A stretch of DNA of 64,000 bases, taken from contig NC_030816.1 in NCBI RefSeq assembly GCF_001704415.2, positions 76,773,713 to 76,837,712 of the forward strand. Direction: 5' to 3'. This document shows, piece after piece, positions 1 to 11,219 of the stretch. Position numbers and translations under genes: made by a program. The notes below the pieces were generated by a model, which was not told the DNA's origin, did not search any database, and was given only the letters and a program-made list of their open reading frames with translations. How positions within the stretch are numbered: position 1 is the stretch's first letter; every line of letters begins with the position of its first letter. Origin of the DNA: Capra hircus (taxonomy: Eukaryota > Chordata > Mammalia > Artiodactyla > Bovidae).

Positions 1-456
1 AAATCTAAATGGGGAACAAAGCAAATATAAACATTAAAGAAAAATTCTTGAAAATATGTTTGAGATATAAGTTCTTAAATTATAAAGAACAAAAATAAAC
101 AGTGAGAAGGAGGGAACCAAAGAGTTTTCAAAAATTCCTTCTATCCCACATCAATTATTTTGTGAGCCAATGGGGTAAATAAATGCAAGAAAAATAAGCC
201 CAAACCATGAATTTCAGGTAGATTTTTAAAAATTAAAACAGGTTTTGAGATTTGTGGAGACAAAAAAATACTTGGGATTTTTGTCCTAAGACTCAAATGT
301 ATTACTTTCTGCCCTTAACAAATATAATATTCAAAATCTGAATTTTCTACTTTCTAAAATTTACTTAGGTTTGTTCTGTGAAAATTGAGATGGTACAAAG
401 AAGTTTTCTGTGAAAATAAGACTTTTTGGTTTTCTTTATAAATGATGCTTTTCATA
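1..456. other. Unassigned AT-rich intron sequence
   Basis: No exon, RNA gene or repeat recognised. Downstream intron of SYNE1 by position. Confidence 0.5.
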
Positions 457-608
457 GCAACCCAGGGATCGAACCCAGGTCTCCCACATTGTAGGCAGAT
501 TCTTTAACCTGCTGAGCCACAAGGGAAGCCCAAGAATACTGGAGTGGGTAGCCTATCCCTTCTCCAGGGGATCTTCCCTGACCCAGGAATCGAACCAGGG
601 TCTACTGC
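457..608 (-). mobile_element. Bov-tA SINE with a duplicated tRNA-half
   Basis: Minus-strand tRNA-Glu-derived Bov-tA. Reading the plus strand, a tRNA-like half (box B complement at 463-480, ending in GGGAAGCCC at 524-532) is followed by the end of a Bov-A unit (AATACTGGAGTGGG) and the start of a second tRNA-like half. The same arrangement is seen three times over in the array at 28700-29149. Confidence 0.85.
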
Positions 609-782
609 ATTTTTCTCCAAGCCATTAATTAGTAAAAAGAATTTCGTTCCACTTTCTAGTCAATCAGAACAAGAAGAGCGGACATGTTCCCCCTGTCAAT
701 GAATACAAACCAGAACAAAGAAGGACACTACTGTTATATCAGTAAAATAGAAGTCAGAATGATTTGGAAAACTCTAACTACT

Positions 783-899
783 CAACCCACTCCAGTACTC
801 TTGCCTGGAAAATCCCATGGAGGGAGGAGCCTGGTAGGCTACAGTCCATGGGGTCGCAAAGAGTCGGATATGACTGAGCGACTTCACTTTCACTTTCAA
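783..899 (+). mobile_element. Bov-tA SINE fragment (Bov-A core)
   Basis: Carries CAACCCACTCCAGTACTCTT, the ATCCCATGGAGGGAGGAGCC block, CATGGGGTCGCAAAGAGTCGG and the GACTGAGCGACTTCACTTTC 3' end. The tRNA half is missing. The 75-codon open frame at 684-911 runs through it and is not a gene. Confidence 0.9.
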
Positions 900-1384
900 C
901 TATTCTGTTAAATAAGGCTTTGTTCAGCTTTCCATGAAAAACTTGTTGAGCACGAGAAGGAAGAGAAACACTCCATTAGGATGATGTTAGAGTGACCTGG
1001 AAACAATGTCCAGTCTTCTACAAGAAACTAAGATTATTTTTTTACACATCGCAGTGCCTAGACTCTCTGTTTGGCGTGAAGTTAGCACACCTGACTGAGC
1101 TTTATCCTGACTCACTGCACTATCAACTCATCAAAATGCAAATTATTTAAGAGCCAGAATATATTTTATTTAATTTTTTAATTTTTCCAGAGTTCCTATT
1201 TTACAAAAAGTATTCAGATATGCACTTGTGGAGTAAATGAATTAATTTAGTGCATAGAGATAGAGAAGTAAATAATTGAATTATTTTTTTTCCAGAAGTA
1301 TCTGGATATCATTCATAAAGCTGATTTTGGTACTGCCAAACACGGACTTTTCTTGAATTTTCACAAGTTAGAAAAGGCTAAATC
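900..1384. other. Unassigned intron sequence
   Basis: AT-rich; no repeat or exon recognised. Confidence 0.4.
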
Positions 1385-1990
1385 TAAAAGGACTAGTGCA
1401 GCCCTTTTGGAGGGAAATATGCCAACACCTAACAAAACAAAATGTACACTTATGTTTTGATCCAGCAATCATACTTCTAAAAATTTACCCAGAAGATGCA
1501 CTTCCAATAATATGAAAGTACTTATGCACACTTATTAACAGCATCATTGATTCTGTTTGAAAAATGCTAGAAACAAGCTAAATGCTCATTCATAAAACAA
1601 TGGTTGAATGAACTCTGCCATATCCAGACAATGGAATAGTATGTAGCTGTGAAAATGAATGAGGAAGATCTCTATGAATTGATTTGAGTGATTTCCAGAG
1701 CATAATGGAAAATGAAAATGGTAAAGTACAATTGGTTTATCTCTAGAATGCTACCCTCATGTAAGGAAGAAGGTGGTATATGAAAACATACCTGCTCATT
1801 CTTGCAAAAGAAATATAGAAAAGATAAATCAGTAGAGAGACTGAACAAGAGATGAGAAAAGAAGTGAAAGGAAGGGGAGTGGGTATGGAGAAGTAGGGAT
1901 GGGGAGGAAATGCCACTTCTCTAAGTATAAATTTTACCTTGAATCATAGTAATGTCTCATTCTCTAAAATAAAAAAGTCAACTATGGCGT
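1385..1990 (+). mobile_element. Ancient L1 (L1M-type) ORF2 end and 3' UTR
   Basis: Contains degenerate copies of landmarks at the L1 ORF2 3' end: the 'gatccagcaatcatacttct' block near 1459, 'acaatggaatagtatgtagc' near 1628, and a G-rich 3' UTR near 1870-1910. Many stops; inactive. Confidence 0.65.
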
Positions 1991-2029
1991 GTGTGTGGTG
2001 GTTACCCAAAGTGGAATATAGCTCTATTA

Positions 2030-2221
2030 GGGAAGTGCAAGTTGCTCAGTCACGTCCGACTCTTTGTGTCCCTGTGGACTATATAGTCTATGGAATTCTC
2101 TAGGCCAGAATACTGGAGTGGATTGCTGTTCCCTTCTCCAGGGGATCTTCCCAATCCAGGAACTGAACCCAGGTCTCCCACATTGCAGGCGGATTCTTTA
2201 CCAACCGAGCCACCAGGGAAG
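2030..2221 (-). mobile_element. Bov-tA SINE with 13-bp TSD
   Basis: Full Bov-tA in reverse: Bov-A unit from 2041, then the tRNA half ending CCACCAGGGAA. It is flanked by tata(g/a)ctctatta at 2017-2029 and 2222-2234, a TSD with one mismatch. Confidence 0.92.
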
Positions 2222-2620
2222 TATAACTCTATTACATAATTCTATTACAAATTAATAACATAATTACACTGAAAGGGATGTGGAGAACAGACGTAATCTG
2301 AGGAAATTTGGACAATAGTCTTTTGACTGGATATTGTAACGCCGAAGACGGAAAGAACTGTACATAAATACTGTTCTCCAGTTAGTAGATTTGTTATTCA
2401 TACAATTTGGGTTGACAAAAGTAGTTCTGAAACTACTTTGTGTATATATATTGGGGATGAAAAAGAAAAGAATATATTGTAGATGAGAGCCCGGTTTCTC
2501 GTTGTCAGAGAAAACAGAAAAGAATCTGCATGAAAAGGATCTTGAGGTGTTGGACTGAAATCAGAAGTGTCAGTTTGAAGTAATGGTTTACACACATCTA
2601 TAACAGGACAAACTAAACAC

Positions 2621-2650
2621 AGAGAGAGAGAGAGAGAGAAAGAGAAAGAG
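2621..2650. repeat. (GA)n simple repeat
   Basis: Run of GA dinucleotides followed by AAAGAGAAAGAG. Confidence 0.9.
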
Positions 2651-3800
2651 ACATAGATATCTGTGTATACCCAGATCAGTAAACATACACTTTTCTAGAT
2701 CTGTATGTGGGCCTGGGGCAATGAAACCTCAGTAGCAATGAGCACACACAGCACCTAAATCTTGATTTCTAAATGCTGTTCACTAATGAAAGGAACAAAG
2801 CCCCATTAGAGAAGTGGTTGATTCCAGGACTGGGGTAGGGAAAATATAAGATAAACCTTGAAAAGCTTTCGTTCTAGAAAATAAGGAAATGCTTATAAAA
2901 GAATGGGTCCATGTCAAAAGAGTACAGGAGTCAGCATGAAGGAAATCTGAATGGCCAAAAGTAGAAAAATTTGAGCAGCAAAATAATAATAACAACAATA
3001 ATAGTACTCATATTGGATTAAAACTATAGAAAAAAATAAATATACATGAGTCCACAATGAAGGAAACAAGCAATTGAATAAATAAATGGGGAAGAAGAAA
3101 GATTGTCTTTTTCTTACCTAACAATTCCAATTAATTAGTATAAAAGAAATGAGGGAAAAACAAAACCATCATCAGGTGAACAGCACAGAAGTATTACTGA
3201 AGGCAGCTGATACTAAAATCAGTGAGCAAAAGTTTGAGGAGAAGCAGAATATTAGCATAATCTCAATTCTCTTCCCTAAGTTATTTCTCAATTATGAAGG
3301 GAAAAGTAGTGCTTTTACCACTAAAAAAACTCAGTCGGTGACTTTATCAAGTATTTGAGGGTAGCATCACCAGCAATAAGCCATGATAGAGTATGATATA
3401 CTGAGAAGAATATATCATTTCCTTGGAATTCTTGTCAAAAGTGAATAACCTCAATCTAATCATGAGAAAATATCATACAAACCAAACTGAGACATTCTGA
3501 AAAATAACTGCCTAGCAGTTACCATCAAGATCAGGAGAGACACAGAAAGACAAGGTGGTATAATGGAAAAGACAAAGGAGCAACTGAACACAAGGTGTGT
3601 TCCTGGATTGTGCCCTGGAATAGAAATAAGACCCTAGAGGAAGAAATGACGACGTGAGATTAGTTTCTATGCTTTACTCGACAGAAGCATATCAATTTTA
3701 ATTTTCTTATTTGATAGCTCTCCTGCTACGTATATGCCACATGTGTGTTGTACATATTATATACACTAGTGTTTCCTATGTACTGCGTGTGTGTGTGTGT

Positions 3801-4012
3801 GCTCAGTCATGTCTGACTCTTTGAGACCCCATGGACTCTTTCAGTCCCTGCTAGGCTGCTCTTGTCCATGGAACTTTTCCAGGCAAGAATACTGGAGTGG
3901 GTTGCCATTTCCTCCTCCAGGGGATCTTCCTGACCCAGGGATTGAACCCGAGTCTCCTGATTCTCTTGCATTGGCAGGCCAATTCTTTACCCATGTGCCA
4001 CCTGGGGAGCCC
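3801..4012 (-). mobile_element. Bov-tA SINE with (TG)n tail
   Basis: Minus-strand Bov-tA. The 3' end lies at a TG microsatellite (3786-3801) and the tRNA half ends CACCTGGGGAGCCC at about 4012. TATGTAC flanks both sides (3777-3783 and 4019-4025), a possible short TSD. Confidence 0.9.
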
Positions 4013-4243
4013 TACATATATGTACCATGTATATAAATAAGTTTTTCACATTAGACAAAGCTGACCAAAGCACAGACATGACATCTCTGTGCCGTTTTTG
4101 CCACTTCTGCAAGTCTAAAATGACTTTACAATAATACCGCACTTTTATGTCATATCGATTGCAAGCAGTATTTCTAGCCCCAAAATCAATGTTGAAAATA
4201 TTAGTATGGCCACGCCTTCTTCTTTTGTCTCCGTTTCTCTTAC

Positions 4244-4327
4244 CTTCCTTCCTTCAAGAAACTTCAGTGCTGTGCCAATGTTTGCCACGGCATGAATTCT
4301 CTTCATCCGGCGTCCTTGTTCACATGG
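4244..4327 (-). CDS. SYNE1: SYNE1 (nesprin-1) coding exon, middle of CH1 domain
   Basis: An 84 bp exon, 28 codons, phase 0 at both ends. The acceptor on the minus strand ends CATAG (CT at 4328-4329 on +) and the donor is GTAAGAG (AC at 4242-4243 on +). It reads PCEQGRRMKRIHAVANIG then TALKFLEGRK. The RIHAVANIGTALKFL pattern is the CH1 segment in which spectrin-family proteins have RxHxxxNVxxALxFL. Joined after the 9594 exon it continues the domain without frame change. The next expected exon (beginning IKLVNIN in the human protein as I remember it) was looked for between 1 and 4243 and not found, so it lies beyond the left edge. The longer open frame at 4147-4431 on the plus strand is a shadow. 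Confidence 0.92.
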
Positions 4328-4876
4328 CTATGAAAGGGAGAAAGACAATAATAAATAAAAAGGCACACATTAAAATGATAGTTATAAAGAGCTATTTAAA
4401 TGGATTCAAAATATACTTGAAGAATGTTTGAGAACAGCCAACATTACTCAATTTCTATAAAGGTTAGCCAATACCTACAGGAGCATTTTCCCCACAGCAC
4501 TTGTAAGGTGTGTAATTGACTCAATAAATAAACATTCATTCTTAGCTTATGAATGCACTTACCCTTAGGGTTTCTGTATGCCTAAGGTTAGAAATTCACA
4601 AAATTCCTATACTGTCTATTGAGACTGTTCCCCCTGTAATTTAGGAAGTATTTTTATGAAAAGTCCTCTTGGTGCATGTAAGGGGGCATGAGAAACATGG
4701 GAAATCTCTCTCCTTTCCTCTCAATTTTGTCATAAACCTAAAACTGCTCTGAAAAATAAAGTCTTGAGAAAAGTACTGTTGGTCACTCACATTTTTTTCA
4801 GCCATATCAACATGAAAGTCACTGACAGTGCCAGTGATATTTTGGTTTGAACAACCAAATGCCTGGTGCATGGGCA
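4328..4876. other. Intron sequence flanking the SYNE1 exon
   Basis: No repeat recognised. The acceptor of the 4244 exon sits at its left end. Confidence 0.4.
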
Positions 4877-5096
4877 TGCATGCCAAGTCACCTCAGTCAG
4901 GCCTGAATCTTTGCAACCCTATGGACTGTAGCTCGCCAGGCTCCTCTGTCCATGGGATTCTGCACGAAAGAATACTGGACTGGGTTGCCATTTCCTACTC
5001 TCGGGGATCTTCCCAACCCAGGAATCGAACCCACGTCTCTTATGTCTCCTGCATTGGCAGGTGGGTTCTTTACCACTAGCACCACCTGGGAAGGCC
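4877..5096 (-). mobile_element. Bov-tA SINE
   Basis: Minus-strand element: Bov-A core (CTCCTCTGTCCATGGGATTC, TACTGGACTGGGTTGCC), then the tRNA half with CCCAGGAATCGAACCCACGTC and a CACCACCTGGGAAGGCC end. Confidence 0.93.
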
Positions 5097-5639
5097 ACAT
5101 GGTTTATATGAGCCAAGGTTAAAAAGAAGGAAAGCGAGAAATACAATGTTCTGCACAAAACAGAATGATCTGGTACAAGGATACTAAGTTACTTGCATTT
5201 AACTTAGCAAAATTTAATAAATTAATACATATTTTAATAAATATAATAAAATAATAAGTGACTTCTATGTGCCACACTGTTCATTTTAAAATTCAAAATA
5301 ATTTCAGTGAAGTCAGTAGCATTACATTTACAGGGCCTGAGAGGATAACAAGTCCATGATTGTAGAGCTGATAGACTGGTCTCTTCTCCGTGACACCAAA
5401 ACTCTATAAACAATTTCCTGTTAGAGCTCATTTCCAACTAGTAACATAACAGGTGATTTCTATGATATGATTTTAAACAAATATTTAAATAGAAAATATA
5501 CTTAACTTTAAAAAAAATTTAGTCTTTTCTTGCATGGCTCACTTAGTTATTTAATTAATTATCTTTTAAAACGTAAAAAGCATCTAGGAACCTGCAACTA
5601 AAGCCAAGTCAGGAGCCAGAAATTTAGAACGAATGCCAG
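5097..5639. other. Unassigned AT-rich intron
   Basis: Nothing recognised. Confidence 0.4.
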
Positions 5640-5880
5640 ATCCCTCAACATAACCCTTCATCTCATCCTCCTGCCTTCCTACACCATGGCAACTATCTCA
5701 TATTTGCATCAATTTTAACACAATTGACCTGCCATTAACTAACACAATGATCCTCCCTACCAGGCTACAAGCTCTTTGAGGGCACCAACCATACCTCATT
5801 TATCTTTGTTCTCCTTAAGGGCAAAAGGCAGTGCCTTATCCATAATAGTGACTCCAGATATGTTAGCTGAACAGTCAATA
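5640..5880 (+). mobile_element. L2 LINE 3' end
   Basis: Diverged but ordered L2 landmarks: 'ctacaagctctttgagggca' near 5764, 'tacctcatttatctttgttc' near 5792, and 'gcagtgccttatccataata' near 5828. Ancient mammalian LINE remnant. Confidence 0.65.
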
Positions 5881-6815
5881 GATAATGCTAAACCCAGTTA
5901 CACACAAGTTCTACTATAAATATATGATTGATGCCTAACAAAGTCACCTGATGGACGCACAGGAGCCTGTGATGATCTTAATTTCCTAAAAATGCCCACT
6001 GTGTAGTTTTAAGTGGCTTTTTAGACTCTTTTTAAATGCAGAGTGTTAAGGAGTCTTTAAAAGGACTATACAGAAGATTAACAAAATAGATAAGAAATAA
6101 ATTTCTCTGCAGTCCTTCAGCTTTATTCATATTGCTTCTACTATTTTAAATTTTTCACCAGCAATTCTTCACATTCTTTAAAAAAAACCTGAGTACAAAA
6201 TTAAATTTAGTATTCCTATCTTTATGTGTGATTAAAGATATATAATCATGGATCCATTCAAAGAGTAAATGTTCTATAAATAATAATCAAGTGATGTAGA
6301 GAAACCCAAGGATAATAATTCCAAAAAAGTTAAATTCCCTAGTACTTGAAGTAAAATCACAGATAGGAGAGTCACAGTAGGCTATTAAAAGAAACTAAGA
6401 TATTGAGATTTTTCTCTTACATTGAGATGCTGATGATAAGAGAATATTAAGGTATTTGGCTGCATTTCCCAGAAGATCATGGTCAAAGCCAGAGTCCTAG
6501 GCTATCTGAATCAGGATGTTAAGTATAGTGTTCTTAACAGAGCTCTACGTATGAGATAATTATAGAGTTCCTGAATTCTGCTAACACTCCTGAGGGAAAT
6601 GCTTTTGTTCACATTCTGCTTTTGAAAGCTCTACAAGAATGCCTCAGATATTCAGCCCTTTAAATGATGCTTTTCATCTAAATGTAGTCCTGGATCAAAA
6701 TGCCCACCTGTACAAAATTTAAATAATGATCATCAAGATTTATTTATAATTTCAGAGTAATTTCCCTTTATGCAATTCAGAATTTTGAAGGGTTTAATAA
6801 AAATAAATAATGAAA
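5881..6815. other. Unassigned AT-rich intron
   Basis: No exon or repeat recognised in about 0.9 kb. Confidence 0.4.
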
Positions 6816-6949
6816 GGGACCTCCCTGGAGGTCCAGCGGTTAAGACACCATGCTTCCACTGCAGGAGACATGGATTTGATCCCTAGTCTGGGACCTAAGA
6901 TCCTCCATGCTTCATGGCACAGTCAAATAAATAAATAAATTAATTAATT
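6816..6949 (+). mobile_element. CHR-2-type tRNA SINE
   Basis: Begins GGGACCTCCCTGGAGGTCCA, carries 'gcggttaagacaccatgctt' and 'gatttgatccctagtctggg', and ends in an AAATAAATAAAT tail. Cetartiodactyl tRNA-derived SINE, older than Bov-tA. Confidence 0.88.
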
Positions 6950-7646
6950 TTGTTGTTGTTCAATCACTGAGTCATGTCCGACTCTTCGCGACCCCATGAC
7001 CTGCAGCATGCCAGGCTTCCCTGTCCTTCACTATCATCTCCTAGAGTTTGCTTAGACTCATGTCCGTTGAGTCAGTGGTGCCATCCAACTATCTCATCCT
7101 CTGTCACCCCCTTCTCCTCTTTCTCTCAATCTTTCCCAGAAACAGGGTCTTTTCCATTGATTTGGCTCTTTGCATCAGGTGGCCAAAGCACTAGAGCTTC
7201 AGCTTCTGCAACAGTCCTTCCAATGAATATTCAGGGTTGATTTCCTTTAGGATTGACTGGTTTGATCTCCTTGCTGTCCAAGGGACTCTCAAGAGTCTTC
7301 TCTAGCAGCACAGTTTGAAAGCGTCAGTTGTTCAGCACTCAGCCTTCTTTACTGTCCAACTCTCATACCCATACATGACTATTTGAAACACTATAGCTTT
7401 GACTAGATGGACCTTTGTGCTCAAAGTGATGTGCCTGCTTTTTAATACACTGTCTAGGTTTGTCACAGCTATTGTTTCAAGGAACAAGAGACTTTATCAT
7501 TTCACGGCTGCCGTCACTGTCTGCAGTGATTTTAGAGTCCAAGAAAATGAAATGTGACACTGTTTCCACATTTTCCCCATCTATCTGCCATGAAGTGATA
7601 GGACTGGAGGCCATGATCTTTTTTTGAATGTTGAAATTTAAACCAA
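6950..7646 (-). mobile_element. BovB (RTE) LINE 3' end
   Basis: Reverse copy of the BovB 3' end. It starts with the TTGTTGTTCAATCACTGAG complement of the 3' terminus. It runs back through the C-terminal reverse-transcriptase region (complement of the ESWT/TARRSNQSIL stretch near 7230-7370) to about the KIMA(S) motif region at 7600-7640. Heavily mutated. It directly follows the CHR-2 SINE tail. Confidence 0.95.
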
Positions 7647-9593
7647 AAACTGTATTTCTATGTCCCAGTTTCCTCCGTGGTAAATAAGAACGCTGAGATT
7701 CTTTCTGAAATTGCTTCTAGCTTCAAGATTCTAAAATTTTTACCATGGCACTTACCAGGGCACCTAAACAGAAGTAGAATTATTATGTCAAAATGTATAC
7801 CTTCTCTAGATTCATTTAGCTTGGCAGCTAATGCCCATCAAGGTTTCTGTATACTGTTGGCCAAGTAGAGTGGCACAATTATAATGACACTTTGAATGAG
7901 ACACTTCTTAAATTTTGTTTGAATTATAATGAAGTTTCCTTCATATAAGTAAATAGCTTAATTCAGGAGGATACATGAAGATGGCTAGTTACACCTGACC
8001 ATCAAGGAGGTAAATGTTTCAGTTTGATGACTCTCACATCCTAATGCTAATCCAGTTTATTTAGCTCATGCATACATCTGTTGATTCCAAATTGGATTGT
8101 CACATGTGTCTTGTTTGATTTCTCCCAAAGCGGAGCCTGAGATAAGAACATGGGTGCATGCATTGACTAGGGAGATGGTCCCAGGTAGCAAGAGTAAGGA
8201 TGCATGGAGAGAGAGAGAAGGAAGGAAGAAAAATTAGTTAACAATAATCTGTAATAGTTCGGTGTGCTGTTGAAGGTCTCCTCAGTGGGCAACTGGGGCT
8301 CAACTCTGCTGAGGATCCAATGGAGCACTCCCTGATGTGTGAAATAAGCCTTGAAACTGTCCCTCCTACAAATGCCAGGCTGGAGTTTTTATTCACAGAT
8401 TCCCATCCCCTTTGAAACCATTAACTTTCCCACACTTCAGGGCTGCCTTGAGCAATCTGTGGCTTTGATACAAGCCCTGGGGACAGAAATTCAGACAGGT
8501 ATTGTCAGAGCTTGAGTTGTGATGCTAAAGGAGGGTGTGGGTCATGTCCACCTCTGCGTGGCTAGACCAGAGGTGAGCTGAGATGGCTCCCCAGAAGCCT
8601 CTGCTGTAATATGAATGTGAGTAGATAATGACTTACACAAAAATCATCAGTTTGTATTTTCCAACAAACAACTATCTTACATTTATAAAAGCCATGTTGA
8701 AGACTCCTACATGAAATTATGACTAGGCAAAAACTAGGAAATTGATGACTAGGCAAAAACACTTTAAAAACCTCAATTATTCAAGTAATGATGATCAAGC
8801 AGCTCTTTGTCAAGATGCAACAGATTAAGGAAAAATGAGTACATCTAATTTTGGACAGTGTCTAGTGTTATACAATATTCTGAAGATTACTTCCTAAGCT
8901 CCTTTTAAAAATTGTGGGAAATGTCACATAAATAACTTATGTTTGCAAACTACTTACTTCTCTACTATTTCAAAATAAAAAAAAACCATAAGCCAGAAAG
9001 AACTAAATATTTTATTATTTTGGTAATGAAGAAAAAGACATTTTATAGGTCAGTGGCAATTTGTTTTTCACTCTGCTAGTTCTGCTGAATATAAAATCAA
9101 ATGATTCTGAACATGCTGTTCCCATTACAAATGACTGATGATGGAGAATGTCCGCCAATGGATGAAAAATGTCATGTTGCTTTCAAGCTTAATTTTCAAT
9201 ACTGTGGAAACAACTGGACCAACAATCCTTTCCAAATGGAAAGTAAGCACTTAAAATGTGTTAGATACTATTTTCTAACTTATCTTCCTGGTTACTGTAG
9301 AGATAGATGCAGCAATTAGCCGGGACTGACTATTGATGAAGCTCTTTACCTTTACTTGTAAGTTGCTACTACTATACATAATGTTTTAAAGCTACTTCAG
9401 GTGTCCAGGAACAAGAAAGAAAATTTATTCCTTGCTCCCAGAAGTGACCGATAGACTAGTGTTTCCTACGTATTACCAACTACAAAAGAGAAAAGCTTTT
9501 ACATGGGTAGCACCCTTTACACTCCCCAATCTACACTCCTCAAATTCCAAATGGGAACAATTTGACAAATCTGATCACAGAAAACATCCTTAC
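7647..9593. other. Intron, mostly unassigned
   Basis: About 1.9 kb between the BovB and the 9594 exon. The part at about 8100-8560 (cccaaagcggagcctgagat, 'gagatggtcccaggtagcaa') recalls an old dispersed mammalian repeat that I cannot name. A 72-codon plus-strand frame at 9101-9319 is cysteine-rich but has an in-frame stop just upstream and matches nothing I know. Confidence 0.4.
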
Positions 9594-9689
9594 CAGTTTC
9601 TGCCCAGACAGGACTTCCAGCAAAGCAAGTAGCTTCACACCATCTTTCATGTCTTCAAAAAGATCATCTACCACCATTGGGGGTTTCCG
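9594..9689 (-). CDS. SYNE1: SYNE1 (nesprin-1) coding exon, core of CH1 domain
   Basis: A 96 bp exon, 32 codons, phase 0 at both ends. On the minus strand it follows an acceptor ending TATAG (CT at 9690-9691 on +) and ends at CTG before donor GTAAGG (AC at 9592-9593 on +). It reads from RKPPMVVDDLFEDMKDG through VKLLALLEVLSGQKL. The DLFEDMKDGVKLLALLEVL stretch is the typical second helix of a CH domain (DLxxDLxDGxxLxxLLExL in spectrin-family CH1). The KPPMVVDD segment is, as I recall, specific to nesprin-1; nesprin-2 has a clearly different sequence here. It lies 21.6 kb downstream of the 31332 exon and 5.3 kb upstream of the 4244 exon. The open frame on the opposite strand (9432-9632) is only its shadow. 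Confidence 0.93.
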
Positions 9690-9962
9690 CTATAAAATTT
9701 AAAAAATGAGTTAATGCAAACAATGCTTCTCTCACTCTCTGGCAGACGTTTGGTACTCACTGCGGTGAAATCTGGTGAAAAACGTCTAAATGTCAAAGTC
9801 CTTTATTAAGGATGTGATTGGCAATCAATTTCCATAGATGCAAAGAGAAAAATGATCCTTTGGAGATAAACTTAACATTCAAACAACCTCCTGTTAGGGT
9901 TTTTACATACATACCAATGTTGTTTAGAAAGGGAGTATTTTTTAAAATTTTCTTCCTTTCAT

Positions 9963-10244
9963 TCTTTATTTACTTTTGGCTGCTCCGGAGCTTGCTTGCT
10001 GCTCCATGGGCTTTTTCTAGCTATGGCGAGCGGGGGGGCTACTCTCTAGTTCTGGCGCTGGGCTTCTAACTGTGGTGGCTTCTCTTGTTGCAGAGCAGGG
10101 CTCTAGAGTGCTCGGGCTTCAGCAGTTGTGGCCCACGGGCTTAGTTGCTCTGCACCATGCAGAATCTTCCAAGACCAGGAATCAAACCTGTCTCCCCCGC
10201 ATCGGCAGGTGGATTCTTAACCACTGGACCACCACAGGAAGTCC
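9963..10244 (-). mobile_element. CHR-1-type tRNA SINE, near full length
   Basis: Reverse copy with the diagnostic series of GGGCTT/CTCTAG blocks ('gctactctctagttctggcg', 'ggcttctcttgttgcagagc', 'gggcttcagcagttgtggcc') and the tRNA head (ttcttaaccactggaccacc). The 148-codon frame at 10072-10518 is a read-through of this SINE. Confidence 0.93.
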
Positions 10245-10727
10245 ACAGAGAGGGCGTGTTGACAAGAGAGAGATGGTGTGGGATAAAGGAGGAAAAGAGG
10301 GTACTATTAACATAAAAGATAAGAGAGGGGTTAAAACAGGATGTATGCAGGGAACAGGAGGTACCCCAGATAAACTGGAGCAACCTCCTTACCTGAGTGA
10401 GCACACTGCTGGACTGAGGCAGGTGCCAAGTTTCTATGAACATTCTCTCCAAGGTAACCTCGTTAGCTCAAGGACCTGCTGTGGGGACACTGTTAGCTCA
10501 GCCAGCGTGGCAGATTGACTCTCCTGTGGGTTAGCTGGCCACAACCGTTCTGTTTCACAAGCTGGCAAATCCTGCAAACCCTCTCTCACTGTGTGGCATT
10601 GAACCCAAAGGACTGTAAGCTCAAGAGTGCAGACTGATCAGGGCAAATCTATGCCACTACTGGAAAAATAAGCCCATACTTAATTCACAGGGAATTTTTA
10701 TTATTTTACAAAGGTTATGTAATACCT
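10245..10727. other. Unassigned intron
   Basis: No repeat recognised; somewhat GC-richer than the surroundings. Confidence 0.4.
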
Positions 10728-10934
10728 GGGCTTCCCTGATGGCTCAGATGGTAAAGAATCTGCCTGCAATGCAGGAGACCTAGGTTTGATCCCCGAGTCA
10801 AGAAGATCTCCCGAAGGAGGGCATGGCAATTCATTCCAGTATTCTTGCCTAGATAATCTCATGGACAGAGGAGTCTGGAGGGCTTCAGTCCACAGGGTCG
10901 CAAAGAGTTGGACACAACTGAAGTGATTTAGCAC
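10728..10934 (+). mobile_element. Bov-tA SINE, full length
   Basis: GGGCTTCCCTGATGGCTCAG head, tRNA boxes, and Bov-A unit ending GTCGCAAAGAGTTGGACACA and an (AC)n tail. It lies head-on against the minus-strand BOV-A2 at 10948. Confidence 0.95.
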
Positions 10935-10947
10935 ACACACATATACT

Positions 10948-11208
10948 GCTGCTACTGCTGCTAAGTCGCTTCAGTCATGCTCTGTGCTACCCCAGAGATA
11001 ACAGCCCACCAGGCTCCGCCATCCCTGGGATTCTCCAGGCAAGAACACTCGAGTGGGTTGCCCTTTCCTTCTCCAATGCATGAAAGTGAAAAGTGAAAGC
11101 TCAGTCATGTCTGACCCTCAGCGACCCCATGGACTGCAGCCCACCAGGCTCCTCCGTCCATGGGAGTTTCTGGGCAAGAGTACTGGAGTGGGGTGCCAAT
11201 GCCTTCTC
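10948..11208 (-). mobile_element. BOV-A2 SINE, dimer, with 11-bp TSD
   Basis: Reverse BOV-A2: GCTGCTACTGCTGCTAAGTC end, first Bov-A monomer, the CAATGCATGAAAGTGAAAAG linker, then the second monomer. ACACATATACT is duplicated at 10937-10947 and 11209-11219. Confidence 0.96.
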
Positions 11209-11219
11209 ACACATATACT

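Larger units (their letters stand above)
2240..4140 (+). mobile_element. Ancient L1 3' UTR-like sequence, interrupted
   Basis: The stretch near 3460-3640 (tcatacaaaccaaactgag, a later 'cctggattgtgccctggaa' block) and the end near 4090-4135 (cttctgcaagtctaaaatga) resemble the 3' end of old mammalian L1 elements. A Bov-tA at 3801-4012 interrupts it, and a (GA)n tract lies at about 2621-2650. The part before 3000 is less certain and may be unique intron. Confidence 0.45.
4328..9593 (-). other. SYNE1: SYNE1 intron between CH1 exons (about 5.3 kb)
   Basis: Interval between the donor of the 9594 exon and the acceptor of the 4244 exon. It carries one Bov-tA, one L2 fragment, one CHR-2 SINE and one BovB 3' end. 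The rest is AT-rich unassigned sequence. Confidence 0.87.

Noticed and set aside
457..532. tRNA-like box A/B sequences in many places considered as tRNA genes
   Set aside because: They are heads of Bov-tA or CHR SINEs without a complete cloverleaf or anticodon arm.
9101..9319. Cysteine-containing 72-codon plus-strand frame followed by a GTAAGC donor-like site
   Set aside because: An in-frame stop lies just upstream, all frames from the nearest AG are closed, I recognise no protein family, and it lies antisense within the SYNE1 intron.
10072..10518. 148-codon open frame
   Set aside because: Its first third is a CHR-1 SINE read in reverse and the rest has no domain; a chance frame.
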